Assembly (NCBI RefSeq): GCF_900110775.1
Contig: NZ_FOEP01000007.1
Coordinates: 1 to 64,000 of the forward strand
Direction: 5' to 3'
Origin: Thalassovita taeanensis
GTDB lineage: Bacteria; Pseudomonadota; Alphaproteobacteria; Rhodobacterales; Rhodobacteraceae
DNA length: 64,000 nucleotides
The first letter of the stretch is position 1. Each line of letters begins with the position of its first letter. Positions 17,594-26,400 of the stretch are shown here, one piece after another. The notes under the pieces were generated by a model. It saw only the letters and a list, made by a program, of their open reading frames with translations. It did not search any database and had not been told where the DNA came from. The translations under genes and the position numbers were made by a program.

Positions 17594-18268
17594 TTAATCG
17601 CGCCAGTCGATGACCTCGGACAGGGGCGCGCGTTCAGTGCGGAAGGTGTTGGCAGGGTTGCTGCTGTCCGCGTATCCAAACGAGATGGCGCAAAGGATTT
17701 TGCGGTTCTCGGGGATGTCGAAAAACGCCCGCACGGTCGGGGCGAAGGCGGCCACGGCAGCTTGCGGCACGCTGGCCACGCCCAACGCCTGCGCGGCAAG
17801 GGTGAACGCTGAGACAAAGCCGCCGCAATCCATCGCGCCATAGGGGCCAAGATCGGCCTCGGAGGTGACGATGGCCACGTGTGGCGCGCCAAACAGTTTG
17901 TAGTTTTCCATCATCTGGCGGCCCGAGGCTTCGCGGTCGCCTTTTTCGATGCCCAGCGATTGATAGAGCTGCAACCCGCAGGTGCGGCGGCGGTCCTGAT
18001 AGACGCCGGTATACCGCGCGGGCCATTCAAGGTCGGGCTGTGGCTGTTGCGTGGTGGCGGCCTGCCAGAGGACGTCGCGGAAGGCGTCGGTCTGTGCGCC
18101 GCGGGTGATGATCACCTGCCACGGTTGCGCGTTGCACCACGATGGCACGCGACCGGCGGCGGTGGCGATCTGTTCGATCACCGGGGTCGGCACCTGATCG
18201 GGCAGGAAAGCGCGGCAGCTGTGGCGGGTATGAAGCAGATCGTTCAGCGTATCGTAAGAAGCGGTCAT
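17594..18268 (-). CDS. nitroreductase family protein
   Basis: A 224-aa FMN-dependent oxidoreductase (PF00881). The N-terminal LLHTRHSCRAFL (phosphate-binding arginines) and AGRVPSWCNAQPW near residue 35-50 mark the family. GVASVPQAAVAAFAP and ILCAISFGYAD are the usual C-terminal segments. The physiological substrate is not readable. It starts 15 bases after the zinc-ribbon gene ends, so it may be the last gene of the stress cluster. Confidence 0.92.
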   Translation of the reverse strand: MTASYDTLNDLLHTRHSCRAFLPDQVPTPVIEQIATAAGRVPSWCNAQPWQVIITRGAQTDAFRDVLWQAATTQQPQPDLEWPARYTGVYQDRRRTCGLQLYQSLGIEKGDREASGRQMMENYKLFGAPHVAIVTSEADLGPYGAMDCGGFVSAFTLAAQALGVASVPQAAVAAFAPTVRAFFDIPENRKILCAISFGYADSSNPANTFRTERAPLSEVIDWRD

Positions 18269-18283
18269 CGGCGGCCTTTCAAG

Positions 18284-19411
18284 TCACATCTGCCCTTGGT
18301 TCTGGGCAATCAGGTAGCCGACAATCCCGGCTGCAATCGCCCCCAAAACAACGGCGACGGCGATTTTCCAGGCCGACCAGGGCCGTTCACCCTGTACGCG
18401 GCCAGTGCGACCGTTGACGACAAAACGATAGGTCTTGCCTCGGTATTTATACGCCGCAAGCCAGACCGGCAACAAAATATGCTTGAAGGTCACATCACTG
18501 ACGGTGGTCTGGATGTCGTGGACACGCTGGCGGTCACCGCCGATGTCGAATTTCACGTCACGCTCGATCACGCGGTCCATATGGGCGCGAGCCTGATCGA
18601 AGCCCTCGTCAAGCTCGACCGTGTAGCCTTCGGCACGGAAACCGGCCAGGTATTCGGGGTGGTAGGGTTCAAGCGCGGCCAGATCCCAAGGCTCTAGCGC
18701 GTCGGTATAGCGTTTGGGCAGGCTGCGCGAGGCCAGCACCAGCACATCATCAAAGAACCGCGCCACCCGCCCCGAGGCGGGCGACCAGCGGATTTTCATC
18801 ACCTGTTCCTGCTGGCGTTTGCCGTCGCGGACGACAGTGCGGGTTTCGTAGTAGATCGTGCCACGCTCGCCGCGGTAACCTGATTTGGTGTCGGCGTCGA
18901 AGGTCCAGTAGGGGACATAGATCCCGTCCATCCGGCGACCGTTGCGGGCATATTCCTGCAAGCCGCCGGGGGCGAACCATAACCGGCCCAGCCAGTCGCT
19001 CATGGCCTTACGGGCGGTGGTTTCGGTCAGCGCGAAAGGCAGCACGCCGCGCGGTTTGATATGGCGGTGGGTGCCGGTATCGGTCACGACAGGGGTGGCG
19101 CAGAACGGGCATTCGGTGGCATGGGTGACGCCATCAAATTCCACCTGCGCACCGCAATTGGGGCAGCTGGTGACGCGGGTTTCCTCGATCTCTTGCGCGG
19201 GCAGAAGATTGTCGAGGGCGCGGCGGAAATCCAATTCCTTGATACCGCCGGTCCACGGGGTTGATTGCGCCACCGCAGCGGTGTTGCCGCAGTGGTCGCA
19301 GACAAGTTGCCCGGCGCCGGGATCATAGCGAAAGTCCGCGCCGCATTGGTCGCAAGGGAAACGGTGTTCCTCGGTCACGGAGGTTGGCGCGAATGGTGGG
19401 GTGTGCGGCAT
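18284..19411 (-). CDS. zinc-ribbon protein with C-terminal membrane anchor
   Basis: A 375-aa protein. Two CxxC knuckles near residues 20-42 (CDQCG, CDHCG) form a TFIIB-like ribbon, and a second pair near 83-102 (CPNCG, CPFC) forms another. A long mixed alpha/beta middle contains WTFDADTKSGYRGERG. Near the C-terminus is one hydrophobic helix (about 350-369). This is the plan of the YdjG-type proteins that sit with SPFH/virion-core proteins in bacteria. It probably binds zinc and scaffolds a membrane complex with the SPFH protein encoded just upstream; its exact role is unknown. Confidence 0.8.
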   Translation of the reverse strand: MPHTPPFAPTSVTEEHRFPCDQCGADFRYDPGAGQLVCDHCGNTAAVAQSTPWTGGIKELDFRRALDNLLPAQEIEETRVTSCPNCGAQVEFDGVTHATECPFCATPVVTDTGTHRHIKPRGVLPFALTETTARKAMSDWLGRLWFAPGGLQEYARNGRRMDGIYVPYWTFDADTKSGYRGERGTIYYETRTVVRDGKRQQEQVMKIRWSPASGRVARFFDDVLVLASRSLPKRYTDALEPWDLAALEPYHPEYLAGFRAEGYTVELDEGFDQARAHMDRVIERDVKFDIGGDRQRVHDIQTTVSDVTFKHILLPVWLAAYKYRGKTYRFVVNGRTGRVQGERPWSAWKIAVAVVLGAIAAGIVGYLIAQNQGQM

Positions 19412-19479
19412 GGGACTTACTTGCCTCCGGCGGGAGTGTTTTCAGCAAGATGAACAGGGGGCGCGTGGCCCCCTGCGTG

Positions 19480-20607
19480 TCACGCGCCTGGGGGCGGAGG
19501 CGGCAGGATGGTGAAAAGTTGCGCCAGTTCCTGCACATCCTCGGCCCGCAACCAGCCATCCTGACCGGGGGTCCAGACATAGGTATCGCGGGTGATCTGC
19601 CCGTCGCTTGCCATACGGCCAAGCGAGGCTTTGGAGAACGGCCCCTTGGTTTCACCGGCTTCGGCGATGTGCCAGACATGTTCGACCGGCGGGGGCGGCG
19701 GCGGTGTGGAGGTGGTTGTTTGCGCCGCAGCGGGGTGGGCGGCGCCCCAAGGGCCGGGGTGGGCCATCTGACCTGCCATTGCCATGCCCATACCCATCCC
19801 AAGGCCCGCGCCCATGCCACCACCACCGCTGGGGTTTTTGGCGGCTGCGGTCATTGCCTCGGCGGCGGAATATTGCGTGAAGCGGCCCAGATCGCCCGCC
19901 AGCCCCATCGAGGTGCGTTTGTCCAGCGCCTCTTCCACGGCGGGGGGGAGCGATATGTTTTCGATGTAAAGCTCGGGGATCGACAGGCCGTAACCGGCAA
20001 TCGTGGCCGAGATTTCCGAGGCGACAAGTTTGCCCAGGTCGGCGGTATTGGCGGCCATATCAAGCACCGGAATGCCAGAGGAGGCGATCACGCGGGAAAA
20101 TTCCTGTACGATGATGTTGCGGATCTGGAAGCTGATCTCGTCCATGGTGAATTCGCCGTCGGTGCCGACGATTTCAGACAGGAATTTCGCCGGGTCCACG
20201 ACGCGCACCGAATAGGTGCCGAAGGCGCGCAGACGAACCGGGCCAAATTCGGGGTCACGGGCGATGATCGGGTTCTTGGTGCCCCATTTCAGATCATTGA
20301 ACCGGGTGGTGTTGACGAAATAGATCTCGGATTTGAAGGGCGATTTGAACCCGTGATCCCAGTGCTGAAGCGTCGTCAGAACCGGCATGTTGTTGGTTTC
20401 CAACATATAAAGCCCGGGGGTGAAGACATCGGCCAGCTGGCCTTCGTGCACGAAGACGGCGGCCTGACCTTCACGCACGGTCAGCTTGGCGCCGTATTTG
20501 ATCTCGTGGCCTTCGCGCTCGAAGCGCCAGACCATGGTGTCGCGCGTGCCGTCGACCCAATGGATGACGTCAATGAATTCGCCGGTGAGAAAATCGAAAA
20601 TACCCAT
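19480..20607 (-). CDS. SPFH-domain (virion core-like) protein with GYF_2 domain
   Basis: A 375-aa protein. The N-terminal part (about 1-270) is the SPFH/YdjI 'virion core' domain: MGIFDFLTGEFIDVIHW, a VREGQAAVFVHEGQ strand, and a helical end. A Gly/Met/Ala-rich linker (about 270-315) includes a GMGAGLGMGMGMAMAG repeat and a run of prolines. The last 55 residues (WHIAEAGETKGPFSK...) are a GYF_2 domain. SPFH proteins build membrane-associated scaffolds. It lies 27 bases after the DUF2927 gene and 68 before the zinc-ribbon gene, and the same partners occur together in Bacillus ydj operons. Confidence 0.85.
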   Translation of the reverse strand: MGIFDFLTGEFIDVIHWVDGTRDTMVWRFEREGHEIKYGAKLTVREGQAAVFVHEGQLADVFTPGLYMLETNNMPVLTTLQHWDHGFKSPFKSEIYFVNTTRFNDLKWGTKNPIIARDPEFGPVRLRAFGTYSVRVVDPAKFLSEIVGTDGEFTMDEISFQIRNIIVQEFSRVIASSGIPVLDMAANTADLGKLVASEISATIAGYGLSIPELYIENISLPPAVEEALDKRTSMGLAGDLGRFTQYSAAEAMTAAAKNPSGGGGMGAGLGMGMGMAMAGQMAHPGPWGAAHPAAAQTTTSTPPPPPPVEHVWHIAEAGETKGPFSKASLGRMASDGQITRDTYVWTPGQDGWLRAEDVQELAQLFTILPPPPPGA

Positions 20608-20634
20608 GTTACAGGTCTCCTTGGCCGTCGTGGC

Positions 20635-21606
20635 TTAGCTTGGTCCGCTGATCAGATCGGATGCGATTTGGCGCAGGATCGGGCGGGCCTCGTCGGGACT
20701 CATCCCGGCGCTGACGCGCGGATCGTAGAGCATTTTCAGCAGCATTTCATCATGTGTGGTCAACAGCGCGAATTCATCGTCGTCGTTGAAGATCGAGGGG
20801 CGGGCCTGAGGGCTGTCATTGGCAAGGCCAAGACCCTGGGCCAATTCCTCGTGAAGGCAGGATTTGCGCAGCAGGTCGGGGTGTTCAGCGCGCACCAAGG
20901 CGATGGCCTTGCGGTAGATGTGATCGTTGTCGGAGCCTGAGAACGCGATCACCAGACAGTGGATCGAGCGGGGTATGTCTTCAAGGATCGACAGCGAGGC
21001 GGGGTTGATATTGGGCACGATCTGCCGAACACGGGGCATGGCGGCGGCGCGATCATCTTCGCCCATAATGAGCACAAAGAAATTGGCGTTGTCGGGACTG
21101 ACCGAAATCGGGTGTCCGGTGACGCGCGCCAACCGCGCGGCATAGGTCTGGACCTCGGCTCGGTCGCTTGTGCGCTGGGCTTCGGGAACCGAGGCCCCGA
21201 ATTCGACACTGAAGCGCACCGGTCGGTCCCAACGGCGCAGGCGACCCGGCCCGCCGCGCGAGGTGCGCAGCCCCGCGCCGCGCTCGTATTCGTCAAAAAA
21301 CGCGATCTTTTCGAAATTGCGCAACAGGTCATCAGAGGAATAGGGCGTATCGGGGCCACCACCATCGGTGCGCAGCAGCCCTTGCGCCAGCAAATCGGCC
21401 TGCACGCGGGCATAGTAGGTGCCGAGCGCCTTGCTTTGTGCCGAAGGTGTCGCCTGTGTCGGGGCGGCGGCGGGGCGCACCAGCCCGGCGGGGCGCGCCT
21501 GCGGAGAGGTGCGCGGCGTCGCGGGCACGACCGGCGCGCAGGCTGCTGAGAGCAGCAGCCCGCCGAGAGCCACCACAGTTGGTGCTATGGCTTTGAGGCA
21601 GCGCAC
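20635..21606 (-). CDS. DUF2927 lipoprotein
   Basis: A 323-aa protein starting at GTG 21606, 8 bases after telA. Residues 1-23 are a lipoprotein signal with lipobox LSAAC. A Pro/Ala/Thr-rich linker is followed by the DUF2927 domain with CLHEELAQGLGL (about 256-267), a HExxxQxLG motif that suggests a metal-dependent hydrolase, and then NDSPQARPSIFND. No activity is established for the family as far as I know. Location in a TelA/XpaC operon points to an envelope-stress role. Confidence 0.85.
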   Translation of the reverse strand: MRCLKAIAPTVVALGGLLLSAACAPVVPATPRTSPQARPAGLVRPAAAPTQATPSAQSKALGTYYARVQADLLAQGLLRTDGGGPDTPYSSDDLLRNFEKIAFFDEYERGAGLRTSRGGPGRLRRWDRPVRFSVEFGASVPEAQRTSDRAEVQTYAARLARVTGHPISVSPDNANFFVLIMGEDDRAAAMPRVRQIVPNINPASLSILEDIPRSIHCLVIAFSGSDNDHIYRKAIALVRAEHPDLLRKSCLHEELAQGLGLANDSPQARPSIFNDDDEFALLTTHDEMLLKMLYDPRVSAGMSPDEARPILRQIASDLISGPS

Positions 21607-21614
21607 AGGCGTTC

Positions 21615-22814
21615 TCAGGCCTCCGGTACGGCGGTGCCCGCCGTATCGCCCAGACCGGTCTTGCGCGCCTTGGCCGAGGCCAGCGTGTCGCGCAGCTCTT
21701 TTTCCATATGCTTCAGCTCGACTTCGGCGGCGGCACGGCGTGCCTTGCCTTCGTCGGCGATTTGGAGGCTTTCGTTGATGGTGGCGATCAGGTCGGCATT
21801 GGCCTGTTTGACGGCTTCGATGTCGAACACGCCGCGTTCCATTTCTTCGCGGATAACCTTGTTACTGTCGCGCAGGTTCTTGGCGTTGGAGGTCAGCAGT
21901 TCGTTGGTCAGGTCGTTGGCGGCGCGGACGGCGACGGCGGCCTCGGCCGAGCGTTGGATGGTGACGGCCTGCGCCAGTTGGGTTTCCCAAAGCGGCACGG
22001 TGTTCACCAGCGTCGAGTTGATCTTGGTGACCAGCGATTTGTCGTTTTCCTGCACCAAGCGGATCGAGGGCAGCGATTGCATGGTCACCTGGCGGGTCAG
22101 TTTCAGGTCATGCACCCGGCGTTCCAGATCGTCACGCGCGGCGCGCAGGTCGCGCAGTTCTTGGGCGACCATCACCTGATCGGCTTCGGGGGCGGCCTTA
22201 ACGGCGGCTTCCTTGGCGGGGATCACGGTTGTGTCCAGATCTTTCAGCTTGGCCTCGCCCGCAGCGATGTAAAGCGCCAGCTCGTCATAGAACGCGAGGG
22301 TTTTCTGATAGAGCAGGTCGAGCGATTTGATGTCTTTCAGCAGTTTGTGTTCGTGGCCTAGCAGGTCATCGGTGACCTTGTCGATCTGGCCCTGCACGGT
22401 TTCAAACTTGGCGGTGAATTTGGCAAACGGGGCGGCACGGCCCAGCAGTTTTTCCCACCAGGTGCGTTTGCGGCGCACGTCCAGCTCGGACACGGAAAAC
22501 CCGCGGATCGCGGTCACGATATTGCGCAGGCTGTCGCCCGCCGGGCCGACATCCTTGTTGCGCACATCGGTCAGCATGGCCTGGCTGATTTCTTGAAGCT
22601 CGGCCTGCGCGCCCGATCCGAACGAGACGATCGAATTGGTGTCGCCCATATCCAGCTCGTCCATCCGCTTACGGATTTCGGCACCGACGGGGGCGGTTGC
22701 TGCCTCGAGTGCGACGACTTCTTCGGCTTTGACAGGCTCGGGCAGGATGACCGCGTTGACCTCTTCGACGAGCGCCAGCGTTTCCTTTGCTTTCTGCTGA
22801 ATGGTTCCAGACAT
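21615..22814 (-). CDS. telA: toxic anion (tellurite) resistance protein TelA
   Basis: A 399-aa soluble, almost wholly helical protein of the TelA family (PF05816), with long coiled coils. The segment KFETVQGQIDKVTDDLLGHEHKLLKDIKSLDLLYQKT near residues 135-175 is characteristic. TelA was found through tellurite and other toxic-anion resistance; its biochemical role is unclear and it is thought to take part in membrane stress responses. It is flanked by xpaC and the DUF2927 gene. Confidence 0.9.
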   Translation of the reverse strand: MSGTIQQKAKETLALVEEVNAVILPEPVKAEEVVALEAATAPVGAEIRKRMDELDMGDTNSIVSFGSGAQAELQEISQAMLTDVRNKDVGPAGDSLRNIVTAIRGFSVSELDVRRKRTWWEKLLGRAAPFAKFTAKFETVQGQIDKVTDDLLGHEHKLLKDIKSLDLLYQKTLAFYDELALYIAAGEAKLKDLDTTVIPAKEAAVKAAPEADQVMVAQELRDLRAARDDLERRVHDLKLTRQVTMQSLPSIRLVQENDKSLVTKINSTLVNTVPLWETQLAQAVTIQRSAEAAVAVRAANDLTNELLTSNAKNLRDSNKVIREEMERGVFDIEAVKQANADLIATINESLQIADEGKARRAAAEVELKHMEKELRDTLASAKARKTGLGDTAGTAVPEA

Positions 22815-22872
22815 GTGTGTTCCCCTTCGTTCCCGTTTCTAACGGATTGTAATTCTGTGCGGTCTTCGCGGT

Positions 22873-23763
22873 TTATTCGGTGCGAATGCCTTCGCGTTTG
22901 AGCCGGTCACGCAGCACGTCGATTTCGATTGTCAGATCGCTACGGTCGTCCAGCAACAACTTTTGCGTGCGGGCGGCGAAGTTCTGCTCAAGGTCGTCCA
23001 GCAGCGCGGCATAGTCGGCGCGCGCCTGCGCATCGCGCGAGCGGCCATAGATATCGGCGAACTTGATCGTCGCATCGCGGGCACCCATCAAATAGACCGA
23101 CATATATTTGCGGGCCGCTGTCAGGTCGCGCGGGTCTTCTTCGACGGTGCGGAACAAGGTGCGTGCGGTCGTTTGGAATTTTTCCAGCCGTACGGCCATT
23201 TGCCGATCACCGGCGCGTTTCATCGCTTCGGTCATGGCGGTCAGGTGTTTCTCGGCCTCGGTCACGGCGCGGGCGACGCGGTCGGTCTGGAAGCTGTCGA
23301 TGCCATCCATGCCTTTGTTGGTCAGCGGATCGGGGCCAAAGGCCAGTTGGTGCAGCGTGGTGCCAATCACCAGATAAATCACCGGGGCCAGCAGCCCGCC
23401 AGTGGCGGCATATCCCGCCAGCCCAAGGCCAAGCCCGGTCAGAATGCTGCCAGTGATCTTGCGTGGAAAGGCGGGGCGGCGGGCAACTTTGCGCGCCTCA
23501 TACGCCTCTTGCGCGATCAGCCCCTCGCGGGTCAGCCAAGCGGCCAGCAGCATCAGGGCCAAGGCGCTGAGATTCAGCGCCAGCGCAGTCGGGCCGTTGC
23601 CAAAGGCGGAAAAGATCAGCGGCAGCGGCGCCAGAAACAGCAGGTTGATGCGGCCGCCCGCACGGGTGCGGCGGGCGTCACGAAAACTACCGGTGTCGGG
23701 CAACTTGGCCCCCGGAGTTGATTCGCCCTCGGGGCTGTATTTTCCGCCGAATTTTTGCGCCAT
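22873..23763 (-). CDS. XpaC-like protein (5-bromo-4-chloroindolyl phosphate hydrolysis family)
   Basis: A 296-aa protein of the XpaC family (PF10112). Four hydrophobic helices occur in two pairs at about residues 45-80 and 110-150. A cytosolic helical C-terminal part contains KAYMSVYLMGARDATIKFADIY-like sequence. XpaC genes are often found next to telA, as here (58 bases upstream of it). The family name refers to a phenotype; the mechanism is unknown. The start codon overlaps the stop of a 27-aa membrane peptide gene. Confidence 0.88.
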   Translation of the reverse strand: MAQKFGGKYSPEGESTPGAKLPDTGSFRDARRTRAGGRINLLFLAPLPLIFSAFGNGPTALALNLSALALMLLAAWLTREGLIAQEAYEARKVARRPAFPRKITGSILTGLGLGLAGYAATGGLLAPVIYLVIGTTLHQLAFGPDPLTNKGMDGIDSFQTDRVARAVTEAEKHLTAMTEAMKRAGDRQMAVRLEKFQTTARTLFRTVEEDPRDLTAARKYMSVYLMGARDATIKFADIYGRSRDAQARADYAALLDDLEQNFAARTQKLLLDDRSDLTIEIDVLRDRLKREGIRTE

Positions 23764-23846
23764 CAGACACCCCCTGCGATCGAAACGTAGAGGATCAGTA
23801 TGACAAGCAGGACAAAGGCCAGCTTCTGTAGTCCGGTTTCTGACAT
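23763..23846 (-). CDS. 27-aa membrane peptide coupled to XpaC gene
   Basis: ATG 23846 to TGA 23763-23765. The peptide begins MSETGLQKLA and continues as one hydrophobic segment of about 15 residues (FVLLVILILYVSIAG) ending GGV. Its stop overlaps the xpaC ATG by one base (TGATG), and GGGGG lies just upstream of its start. The tight coupling and clean single-span composition support a real small protein; it is too short for ordinary gene finders. It heads the TelA cluster. Confidence 0.6.
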   Translation of the reverse strand: MSETGLQKLAFVLLVILILYVSIAGGV

Positions 23847-23971
23847 CAGGCCCCCGCCATTGAACGCACGCAGAAAACCTATGCGTTTGCCGCCGTGGTG
23901 GCTAGGGGGAAGATTGTCTGTGCCGCATCAGTTCAGCGGGTTCGGCGTTCAAGCGGACCGTTGCCCAAGGA

Positions 23972-25093
23972 TCAGTCTTTGCGGCGACGCTGCACGCGGG
24001 GGCGGGGTTTGCCTTTGTCCGAGGGGCGGGTGGTGCTGAGCTCGGCCGGGCCGGAGTTCAGGCTGCCGCCCCGTCGTGCGCCGGGTTTTGCGCCGCTGGA
24101 TTTGCCAGACCCGGGTTTGTTGGGGCCGGATTTGCCGGGGGCGAAGTTGTTGGCGGGTTTTGCGCCGCCGGATTTATGCGGTGCGCCCGAGCGGGTCATT
24201 GTTTCGCCGGTGCTGAGGCCGGGTTTGCCCGCACGGCTGGCGCGGGGCCTGGTGCCGGGCTTGCTGCGCGGGGCGGGTTTGTCGTCGTCGAGGTCGGTAA
24301 GGCCGAAAAGCTCCATCGCTTCTTTGTCCAGCCCAAGCTGGTCGCGGACCACGCGGCGGCGCAGTTCCTCGACCGCGCCGGGTTTCAACTGACCCAACTG
24401 GAACGGGCCATAGGAAATGCGGATCAGCCGGTTCACGGTAACGCCGATCGCATCCATGGCGCGGCGAATTTCGCGGTTCTTGCCTTCGCGCAGCCCGACT
24501 GTCAGCCAGGCGTTGGCGCCCTTCTGCCGATCCAGCGTGACAATCATCGGCTGGAACGTTTCGCCATCGGCGACGATGCCCTGACGCAGTGGTTCCAGCA
24601 TCGCATCGGTGACGCGGCCATTAACCCGCACGCGGTAGCGGCGCAGCCAGCCGGTCGAGGGCAGTTCAAGCTGACGCTTGACCGCGCCATCGTTGGTCAG
24701 CAGCAGCAGCCCTTCGGAGTTGAGATCAAGCCGCCCGATGCTGAGCACGCGGGGCATGTCTTCGGGCAGTTCGTCAAAGATCGTGGTGCGGCCCTGTTCG
24801 TCGCGGTTGGTGGTCACCAGCCCGGTGGGCTTGTGATACAGCCACAGGCGCGGGGGTTCGGGGGCGTCCAGCGGTTTGCCATTGACGACGATTTTGTCGG
24901 CGGGCGTGACGTTCAGCGCCGCGCGGTCGATCACCACGCCGTTGACGCTGACCTGACCAAGTTCAATCATCCGCTCGGCTTCGCGGCGGCTGGCAACGCC
25001 GGCACGGGCGATGACTTTGGCGATACGGTCGCCCTTTGGTGGGGTCTGCGGCATGATCGATTCTTTCGCTGATGGCGGCGCGGTCTGAGGCAT
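23972..25093 (-). CDS. 23S rRNA pseudouridine synthase, RluB/RsuA family
   Basis: About 373 aa. An S4 RNA-binding domain (RIAKVIARAGVASRREAERMI) comes first, then the catalytic domain with GRLDLNSEGLLLLTNDG, whose aspartate is the nucleophile of this family, and REGKNREIRR. The C-terminal 130 residues are low-complexity and basic (Lys, Gly, Pro, Ser), common in alphaproteobacterial RluB. Start is uncertain between ATG 25093 and ATG 25054; neither has a strong ribosome-binding site. It is divergent from tadA. Confidence 0.9.
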   Translation of the reverse strand: MPQTAPPSAKESIMPQTPPKGDRIAKVIARAGVASRREAERMIELGQVSVNGVVIDRAALNVTPADKIVVNGKPLDAPEPPRLWLYHKPTGLVTTNRDEQGRTTIFDELPEDMPRVLSIGRLDLNSEGLLLLTNDGAVKRQLELPSTGWLRRYRVRVNGRVTDAMLEPLRQGIVADGETFQPMIVTLDRQKGANAWLTVGLREGKNREIRRAMDAIGVTVNRLIRISYGPFQLGQLKPGAVEELRRRVVRDQLGLDKEAMELFGLTDLDDDKPAPRSKPGTRPRASRAGKPGLSTGETMTRSGAPHKSGGAKPANNFAPGKSGPNKPGSGKSSGAKPGARRGGSLNSGPAELSTTRPSDKGKPRPRVQRRRKD

Positions 25094-25177
25094 TTCGCGC
25101 CTGCCGAAGGTGTTGTGAGCGGCTTTAGCGGAAAATCCGCCATTGCGAAAGCGCGGATCGCGGGGCAATCAGGGCGG

Positions 25178-25645
25178 ATGGTGTTCACAAGCTTCATGGA
25201 TCAGGCGTTGGAAGAGGCGCGCGCGGCCGCCGCGCGCGGCGAAGTGCCGGTGGGGGCTGTGCTGGTCGATCCGGCGGGGCGGGTGGTGGCGCGCGCGGGC
25301 AACCGGACGCGCGAGCTGTGTGATCCAACGGCACATGCCGAGATCTTGGTGATCCGCGCGGGCTGTGCTGCGGCGCGCAGCGAGCGATTGCCGGGATATG
25401 ACCTGTATGTGACGCTGGAGCCCTGCCCGATGTGCGCCACGGCCATTTCTGCTGCCCGGATTGCGCGGCTGTATTACGGCGCGGATGACCCCAAAAGCGG
25501 CGGGGTGGCGCATGGCGCGCGGATATTCTCGCACGCGCAATGCCATCATGTGCCCGAGGTGTATGACGGTATCGCCGCAGCCCCCGCAGCCGAGCTGCTG
25601 CGGGAGTTTTTCACGTTAAAGCGCCTTGGAAACCAGTCGGGTTGA
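25178..25645 (+). CDS. tadA: tRNA-specific adenosine deaminase
   Basis: A 155-aa zinc enzyme that converts A34 to inosine in tRNA-Arg(ACG). The zinc ligands are in HAE (53-55) and PCPMC (C83, C86), with the proton-shuttle glutamate E55. The YYGADDPKSGG segment is typical of TadA. The start at 25178 gives a normal N-terminus; ATG 25196 is also possible. A longer frame upstream overlaps the divergent rluB-like gene and is unlikely to be translated. Confidence 0.94.
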   Translation: MVFTSFMDQALEEARAAAARGEVPVGAVLVDPAGRVVARAGNRTRELCDPTAHAEILVIRAGCAAARSERLPGYDLYVTLEPCPMCATAISAARIARLYYGADDPKSGGVAHGARIFSHAQCHHVPEVYDGIAAAPAAELLREFFTLKRLGNQSG

Positions 25646-26338
25646 TCAGAGTGTGATCGGCGTCATCACCTCGGGTTCGATCACGTTCACGTCTGGAAGG
25701 GCGGCTGCCAGTTCGGCGGCAGACTGTTCCAGAAGCGGGAAGGTACGGTAGTGGCAGGGAATCACCGTCTTGAAATCAAAGAAGGTTTTCGCGGCATAGG
25801 CGGCGCGCTTCATGTCCATCGTGAAATGCCCGCCGGAGCAGAGGATCCCGATATCGGGGGCGTGCAGGTCGTTGAAGATTTTCATGTCGGCCATCACGTC
25901 GGTATCGCCGGAGAAATAGATCGTATGACCCTCGCCCGCGATCATGAAGCCCGACTCGGTGCCTGCATAAACCGGGCCGACATCGGTACTGAACGACGAG
26001 GAATGCACGGCATTGACCATTGTCACCGCGACATCGCCCAGACTGACGGTGCCGCCTTTGTTGAAGCCGATGGTTTTGACCTCTTCTTTGGCTTCCCAGA
26101 AGCTCATCAGATCATAGATGCCGACCAGCGGGATATCGAGCTGCTTCGACAGCGCCAGCGCGTCGCCGGTATGGTCGCCGTGGCCGTGGCTGATCAGAAT
26201 CGCGGTGGCGTCTTCGATCGCCTCGGCGCGGCTGTGGGCGGGAAACATCGGGTTGCCGGTCAGCCACGGGTCGACCAGCAAGATCTGATCGGCGATTTCG
26301 ATGCGGAAGCTGGAATGGCCTAGCCAGATGATTTTCAT
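25646..26338 (-). CDS. metal-dependent hydrolase, UPF0173 (beta-lactamase fold)
   Basis: A 230-aa protein of the metallo-beta-lactamase superfamily. The metal-binding motif is HGHGDHTGD (about residues 51-59), with a further DTD in YFSGDTDVM and a late histidine in VIPCHYRTF. AGGAGGATCGAC precedes the ATG at 26338. The stop abuts the convergent tadA stop. Substrate unknown. Confidence 0.92.
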   Translation of the reverse strand: MKIIWLGHSSFRIEIADQILLVDPWLTGNPMFPAHSRAEAIEDATAILISHGHGDHTGDALALSKQLDIPLVGIYDLMSFWEAKEEVKTIGFNKGGTVSLGDVAVTMVNAVHSSSFSTDVGPVYAGTESGFMIAGEGHTIYFSGDTDVMADMKIFNDLHAPDIGILCSGGHFTMDMKRAAYAAKTFFDFKTVIPCHYRTFPLLEQSAAELAAALPDVNVIEPEVMTPITL

Positions 26339-26400
26339 GTCGATCCTCCTATAAGCAATGTAGCAGACCCTAGCACGGTGCCCCTGTAAGGAAAGAGCCT

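Noticed and set aside
19261-20940. A 559-codon plus-strand frame across the SPFH and zinc-ribbon genes.
   Set aside because: It is antisense to two genes with clear domains; its sequence is Gly/His/Arg-rich with no recognisable fold.
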